Shown one piece after another: positions 59,704 through 64,000 of a stretch of 64,000 nt of DNA. The stretch lies in NCBI GenBank assembly GCA_019188255.1, contig JAETXT010000001.1, positions 1,550,001 through 1,614,000 on the forward strand, given 5' to 3'. The notes beneath the pieces were generated by a model. The model worked only from the letters and a program-made list of their open reading frames with translations. It had not been told where the DNA came from and made no database searches. The stretch is from Verticillium longisporum (lineage: Eukaryota > Ascomycota > Sordariomycetes > Glomerellales > Plectosphaerellaceae). The stretch's first letter is position 1. Every line of letters begins with the position of its first letter. A program made the position numbers and the translations under genes.

Positions 59704-60395
59704 ACCTAGGTAAGGTGGTTTAACATCATGTAAGAGAGCATATGACGGGCAGGCTCATGATCAGAAGACGAAACTTGTGTGAAAGGTGGTGCGTTTGACA
59801 CGGGCGAAGTGACGGGAAGGTGCAATCTATTAGTGGAGGTCAAGGGTCTAGAGAAAAGGTGTTATTGTTAGGAAGCTATTCTGCAGGGCAGGAGGGTGCC
59901 TGGAACTAAGCTATAGGAGGCAACAGGGCACGGGCCACCTAGCACCAGGTGAATGCCACTGACCAAGTGAATACCATCAACACAATCCAGCATGAACGAA
60001 CTACTAGCGGGAAGGATGGGCTCAGGTGTGTGTGGTAGCTTCCCGCGGACGGGATGCGCCTTGGCAGGAATGTCATGACAAAAAGGGTGGGGCAGGAGCA
60101 GCCGCCCAGCCTCTAAAACGGCAGAAGTAGCCATGCCCTTGCACAGCCATTGCCTTCCCTCGGGATTCGCGCCCTAGGCCAAACAACTGTACCCGCACAC
60201 TCGAGATCTGACCTCTCTGGACGAGCCATACAGCCTCTGATAATAAGCGAGGAAAAGTCAGAACTCTAGCAGAGGCCTTAGAAATACGTAGAGACTTGAA
60301 GAGTGTCCTTGGCAATGTTTCCCTCAGCTTATGCCCTCTTTTTCGCATTTGGCAACTCTTGATCACTTTCATCTCAAATCAGAGTCGTCACAAAT
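59704..60395. other. divergent promoter region, regulator / mitochondrial carrier
   Basis: 692 bases between the starts of the regulator and the carrier. A CCTAGGTA motif lies next to the regulator start. No other gene seen. Confidence 0.5.
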
Positions 60396-61535
60396 ATGAC
60401 ATCACTAGCCACCGAAGCATCCAGAGCCCAGGCTCTGAACACGCCAGAATCACTCATAGGAAAGCTCAATGACTCAAAGGCTCCAGCATTGAACCAGAAT
60501 GCAAAGCGAAAGATCTCCCCCGCACTGTCGTTGTTCTATGGTGGTGTCGCTGGAGGTGTCGAAGCCACGATTACTGTATGACGTCCTCCGACTCCTCCCA
60601 AACTCAAGACTTCCATGATAAGACAGAAAGAAGTGCTGATGAGCATAGTATCCTTTCGAATTCGCCAAAACTAGGGCGCAGTTGCAACCAACCCATTCGA
60701 GAAATCCCATGGCTGTGATTTCGCATGTCATCCGACAAGACGGGTACGAGGCGTTTACACGGGCTGTTCAACTTTGATCCTAGTACGTGATATAACGTGC
60801 CTGGCGAGCTCTCAGTTCCGACTATGCTGACGCGTGTCGAATTAGGGAACAACATTCAAGGCTGGCGTCAGGTTTCTCTCTTTCGACTCCATCCGGAACC
60901 TGTTGATGGATGACCGAGGCCGGTTATCGCCAGCTCGGGGCATTCTTGCTGGAATGATCGCCGGTGCGGTTGAGAGCACAGTAGCTGTGACACCAACAGA
61001 GCGTGTCAAAACAGCCTTGCATGTACTAAATGATGCTCACTCAGGGCTCATCATCTGACAAGTGTTGCACAGAATTGACGACGCCAAATCCGGCTCGCGC
61101 AGATACAACGGCGGTGCTCATGCCTTGAGACTGATGATAAGCGAGCGCGGCATCAGCGAAGTATACAGAGGTTTAGCATCAACAACGTTGAAACAGTCGG
61201 CGACATCTGCCGTCCGCATGGGCTCCTACAACTTCATCAGAGAGGTCTCACAACAGTACGACCTGCCGCAAAATAGCACCATGACCTTCGCCTCCGGAGC
61301 TTTAGCCGGCATCATCACCGCATATGCCACTCAGCCCTTTGATTCTGTCAAAACAAAGGCGCAGTCTGCAAAAGGAGCCAGTACTTCCGAAGCATTCAAA
61401 AGCATTGTGCATGAGCGAGGAATTCGGGGCCTGTGAAGTGGCAGTACGATGAGACTTGGACGGCTAGTACTGAGCGGCGGCATTGTTTTCACTGTGTATG
61501 AGAAGGTTTCAGGACTATTTGGCGAACGACGGTAG
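60396..61535 (+). CDS. mitochondrial tricarboxylate-type carrier, with a frame break and a TGA
   Basis: Mitochondrial carrier family protein of the citrate/tricarboxylate (Ctp1/Mtt1) type, exchanging tricarboxylates across the inner membrane. Four exons with introns 60576-60648, 60783-60845 and 61019-61072. One added base gives 316 residues. Three carrier repeats are present: 'FYGGVAGGVEATITYPFEFAKT'-type first signature, 'TPTERVKTALI', and 'YATQPFDSVKTKAQSAKG'. The matrix salt-bridge motifs P-x-[DE]-x-x-[KR] are all recognisable. Damage: the G3 run at 60742-60744 should be G4 (restoring 'RQDGVRGVYTGCSTL'). Codon 61434-61436 is TGA where the family has Trp ('RGL?SGSTMRLGRL'), followed by 32 more in-frame codons. 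The third intron starts GCATGT rather than GT. The N-terminus is a hydrophilic extension. Confidence 0.87.
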
Positions 61536-62074
61536 ATAGGATACTTTTGGTAACAGTAAATAAAGCAATCGCCCCACAGGTTTTCTCGAGTACCTATCTA
61601 TGGCCAGAACCTCGTGACGACAGCCCTGTCGTAACCACAAGAAGACATCTTTGATTTTTGACGAGATGAAAAATATTTCAACCAAGATCTTCGATTGGTT
61701 GGGCCATCGATATGCCCAAGTGCGCAATTTCTGGGGGTCTGAAAACTTGGAACCCAGTATCTGTCCACGCCATCATGTCTTTGGAACCTCTTCCGCAAGT
61801 CCAAAAACAAAACAAGATGTTTTCGAATGGAATCGCAGATCAATGAGGTATCCGGCTAGCATACCGGTTCTCTTCGGTTTGACTGCCTTCGGCTGAAGAA
61901 ACGGGTAGGATCTGTATTCCCTTCCCGCGGGAGGCACGGTGATTAGGAAGCGCATCAACCCCGCACCAACCTCACACATGGAATTGTCTATAGACAGCGC
62001 CAGTTCGACTCATGACCCGGTATTAGGCCCAAAAGTTTTCCTTGGCCGGGCTTGGGGGCATAAGGTGACTCGTC

Positions 62075-62097
62075 CGGGGCCCCGCACTACCCCGGGG
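62075..62097. promoter_or_regulatory. paired CGG/CCG palindromes, candidate zinc-cluster site
   Basis: CGGGGCCCCG (62075-62084) and CCCCGGGG (62090-62097) form two perfect palindromes five bases apart. They lie upstream of the transporter and hold inverted CGG triplets of the kind bound by Zn2Cys6 dimers. Binding by the neighbouring regulator is inference. Confidence 0.35.
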
Positions 62098-62224
62098 CCA
62101 GGCTGCTCATCGGCGCGACTGACGGCCGACTAGCCCTCAACTTCTACCCGTGCGCCTTTGCCGTCGCAACTTCGAGGCATTATGGAAGGTGTGGGAAACT
62201 CAGCTCGTTTCACAAACAATGATG

Positions 62225-62230
62225 TATAAA
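62225..62230 (+). promoter_or_regulatory. TATA box of the MFS transporter
   Basis: TATAAA 114 bases upstream of the transporter start codon. Confidence 0.5.
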
Positions 62231-62343
62231 GATTAACTGTGTCGCTCGCCAGAGGAGTCTTGATATACCTGAGCAAATCGGCACTGGCTTTTTATCATGG
62301 TATCGCACAAAACCGAGCAATCAGAGCATCAATTTGACTCGAC

Positions 62344-64000
62344 ATGGCGAAGCAAACTCCAATGACTGACTCCACGGGCAAGGATACTACCATGTTCGCT
62401 GAGAATATCGGCAAAGAAGACCAGGTCGATGTTCAGCTTGAGGACAAGGCCGACGCCCTCGAGGAGCATTTCTCGGCTCGCGATATTCAGGGGCGCTTCG
62501 ACCTTCTGCGCGACCTCAGCGATGCTGAAATGGAAAAATTGAACAAATCAGTTGTCAAGAAGATCGATTGGCGTATGCTGCCCTGCATCACTATTATGTT
62601 TCTCATGAGGTATGAAATCCTTGCTTTCTCCTTGATACATCTTTACGAAACACTGACACAAGAAGCTACCTTGACCGCATCAACGTCTCCAACGCCAAGC
62701 TGGCGGGCCTACAGGAAGACCTTCACATGACGGATACGGTATGGAACACGGGTATCTCAACTTTCTACATCGGCTATCTTGTTGGCCAACTTCCTGGTAA
62801 CCTGTGGCTAGCCAAGGCGAACCCTCGATGGTTCCTCCCGTCAGTCATGGTGGCGTGGAGCGCCGCGACCATCTGCATGCCTGCCATGACGAGGTATGTG
62901 TTGATAGAGATACAAAAGGGAGACTCTAGACTGACTTGAAGATTAGCGGCGCTGGCTTCGCTGTCTGTCGCTTCTTTATTGGCCTTGCTGAAGCACCCTT
63001 CTTCCCTGGTATCACCTTGAGTAAGCCTTTTCCAAGCTGTACCTGTTGACGTCCACTACATATGCTGACAAAATGCACAGTGACTTCCTCTTGGTATACA
63101 AAGGCGGAGAACCCGATGCGTATGGCCATTTGGCATGCCGGAAATACCATCTCCAACATTTTGTCCGGTTTCCTGGCAGCGGGTATCCTGACCACCATGG
63201 ACGACATTGGTGGCCTGCATGCTTGGCAATGGTTCTTCATTATTGAAGGTGCTGCATCCATCCTTATGGCTCTCGCTGCTTTCTATCTGCTGCCCGACTG
63301 GCCGCATAACACTCGCTTCTTGTCTCCGGCCGAACGAGAGATGGCCCATTATCGAGTGCTCTGCTCCAATGGTGGAAAGGATGAAGGCATTGGTGGCACT
63401 TGGGACGGCATCAAGGAAGCCGTCATGGATCCTTTCACGTGGTTCTTTTGCCTCATGCACTTCGCCTTGGTCACTGCTCAAGCTTTCAAGGATTTCATGC
63501 CTTCGGTAAGTCAGACCTTGGACACGGAGCAAGATGAAACCCAAATTAATACGCGTGCGCAACAGATCGTCAAAACTTTCGACCTGGGCGAGCTGACAAC
63601 CTATTTCATTCAAGCGCCTCCTTATGCTTTGCATATGCATTTGCATGCGCCTGTGCCTGGTCGTCAGGACGCCGTCAGGAGTCGTTTTGGCACATTGTCA
63701 TTCCCATCATCGGGAGCATGGTCGGTTGCGCAGTGCTCATCTCGACGGAGAACATAGGCGCCCGCTACTTCGGCCTCTTCCTTCTTATCTCCGGCACCTA
63801 CAACGGCCTCAATCTGCAACTGTCTTGGGAGACAACCGTCGTGCCGGCACCGTGAAGCAAGAAGGCTGCTCTGATTGCCATTGCCAACTGCATCAGCCAG
63901 TGCAGCCATTGGTTTAGCCCTTACTTCTGGCCCCGCGCCCACAAGCCCTTTTACCGCCTCGGCGGCGGGCTCGTCTTGGTTGGTTGCGTGCTAGTTGTCG
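62344..64000 (+). CDS. MFS transporter, anion:cation symporter (ACS/Dal5-like) family, broken and cut by window edge
   Basis: Major facilitator of the allantoate/nicotinate/tartrate-type ACS family, importing or exporting small organic anions at the plasma membrane. Five exons are visible, with introns 62610-62662, 62894-62946, 63021-63080 and 63506-63565, all in phase. The N-terminal cytosolic part ends 'VKKIDWRMLPCITIMFLM'. Helix signatures follow: 'RSYLDRINVSNAKLAGLQED', 'TFYIGYLVGQLPGNLWLAK', 'FFIGLAEAPFFPGITLMTSS', 'WQWFFIIEGAASILMALAAF'. Damage: the T3 run at 63628-63630 should be T4 (restoring the helix 'YAFAYAFACACAW' and 'SFWHIVIPIIGSMVGC'). Codon 63853-63855 is TGA where Arg (CGA) is expected in 'VVPAP?SKKAALIAIAN'. 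Coding homology continues to the right edge, so the 3' end is missing. Confidence 0.87.

Larger units (their letters stand above)
61536..62343. other. intergenic / MFS transporter promoter
   Basis: 808 bases. It includes the GC-rich palindromes at 62075-62097 and a TATAAA at 62225-62230, 114 bases before the transporter start. No gene seen. Confidence 0.5.

Overview
The window looks like nuclear DNA of a filamentous ascomycete (Pezizomycotina, most likely Sordariomycetes). Genes carry short introns of about 50 to 185 bases with GT..CTAAC..AG signals. Single-copy housekeeping proteins are fungal in type (UTP13, SAD1, CUT9/APC6, RPL4, PGA2, MHF1). Fungal-specific families are present too (DUF1757, DUF3433, Zn2Cys6 regulator, AA11 lytic polysaccharide monooxygenase). 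There is one intron-containing tRNA gene. No bacterial, phage, transposon or CRISPR features were seen.

Layout. 0.4-12 kb: an NmrA-like oxidoreductase, an NAD-type malic enzyme, a 5.4 kb gene-free stretch, and an acetoacetyl-CoA synthetase lacking an internal block. 12.4-17.2 kb: a small DUF1757 membrane protein, a GH16 glucanase with an in-frame stop, and the tRNA. 17.5-32 kb is a dense housekeeping block: CUT9/APC6, a class II-like eIF4E, SAD1/USP39, UTP13, a multi-pass membrane protein, MHF1/CENP-S and PGA2. 32-49 kb: a 3.7 kb gene-poor stretch, an Arg/Ser-rich protein with a Cys-pair domain, ribosomal protein L4, an ARO8-type aminotransferase and a DUF3433 membrane protein. 49-55.4 kb: a secreted AA11 LPMO followed by 5 kb without genes.

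55.4-64 kb is the most interesting part: a PrpF/aconitate-isomerase-like protein, a Zn2Cys6 regulator, a mitochondrial tricarboxylate-type carrier and an ACS-family MFS transporter lie side by side. This is most of the gene set of the Ustilago-type itaconate/trans-aconitate pathway. The decarboxylase is not in the window, and the right edge cuts through the transporter.

Reading-frame integrity is a theme. Nine single-base losses, mostly in short homopolymers, break otherwise conserved coding sequences, including genes expected to be essential (RPL4, SAD1). Many are therefore probably base-calling errors. The 55-64 kb cluster is disproportionately hit: all four genes are broken and two also carry nonsense codons. 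Real decay of the cluster is therefore possible.
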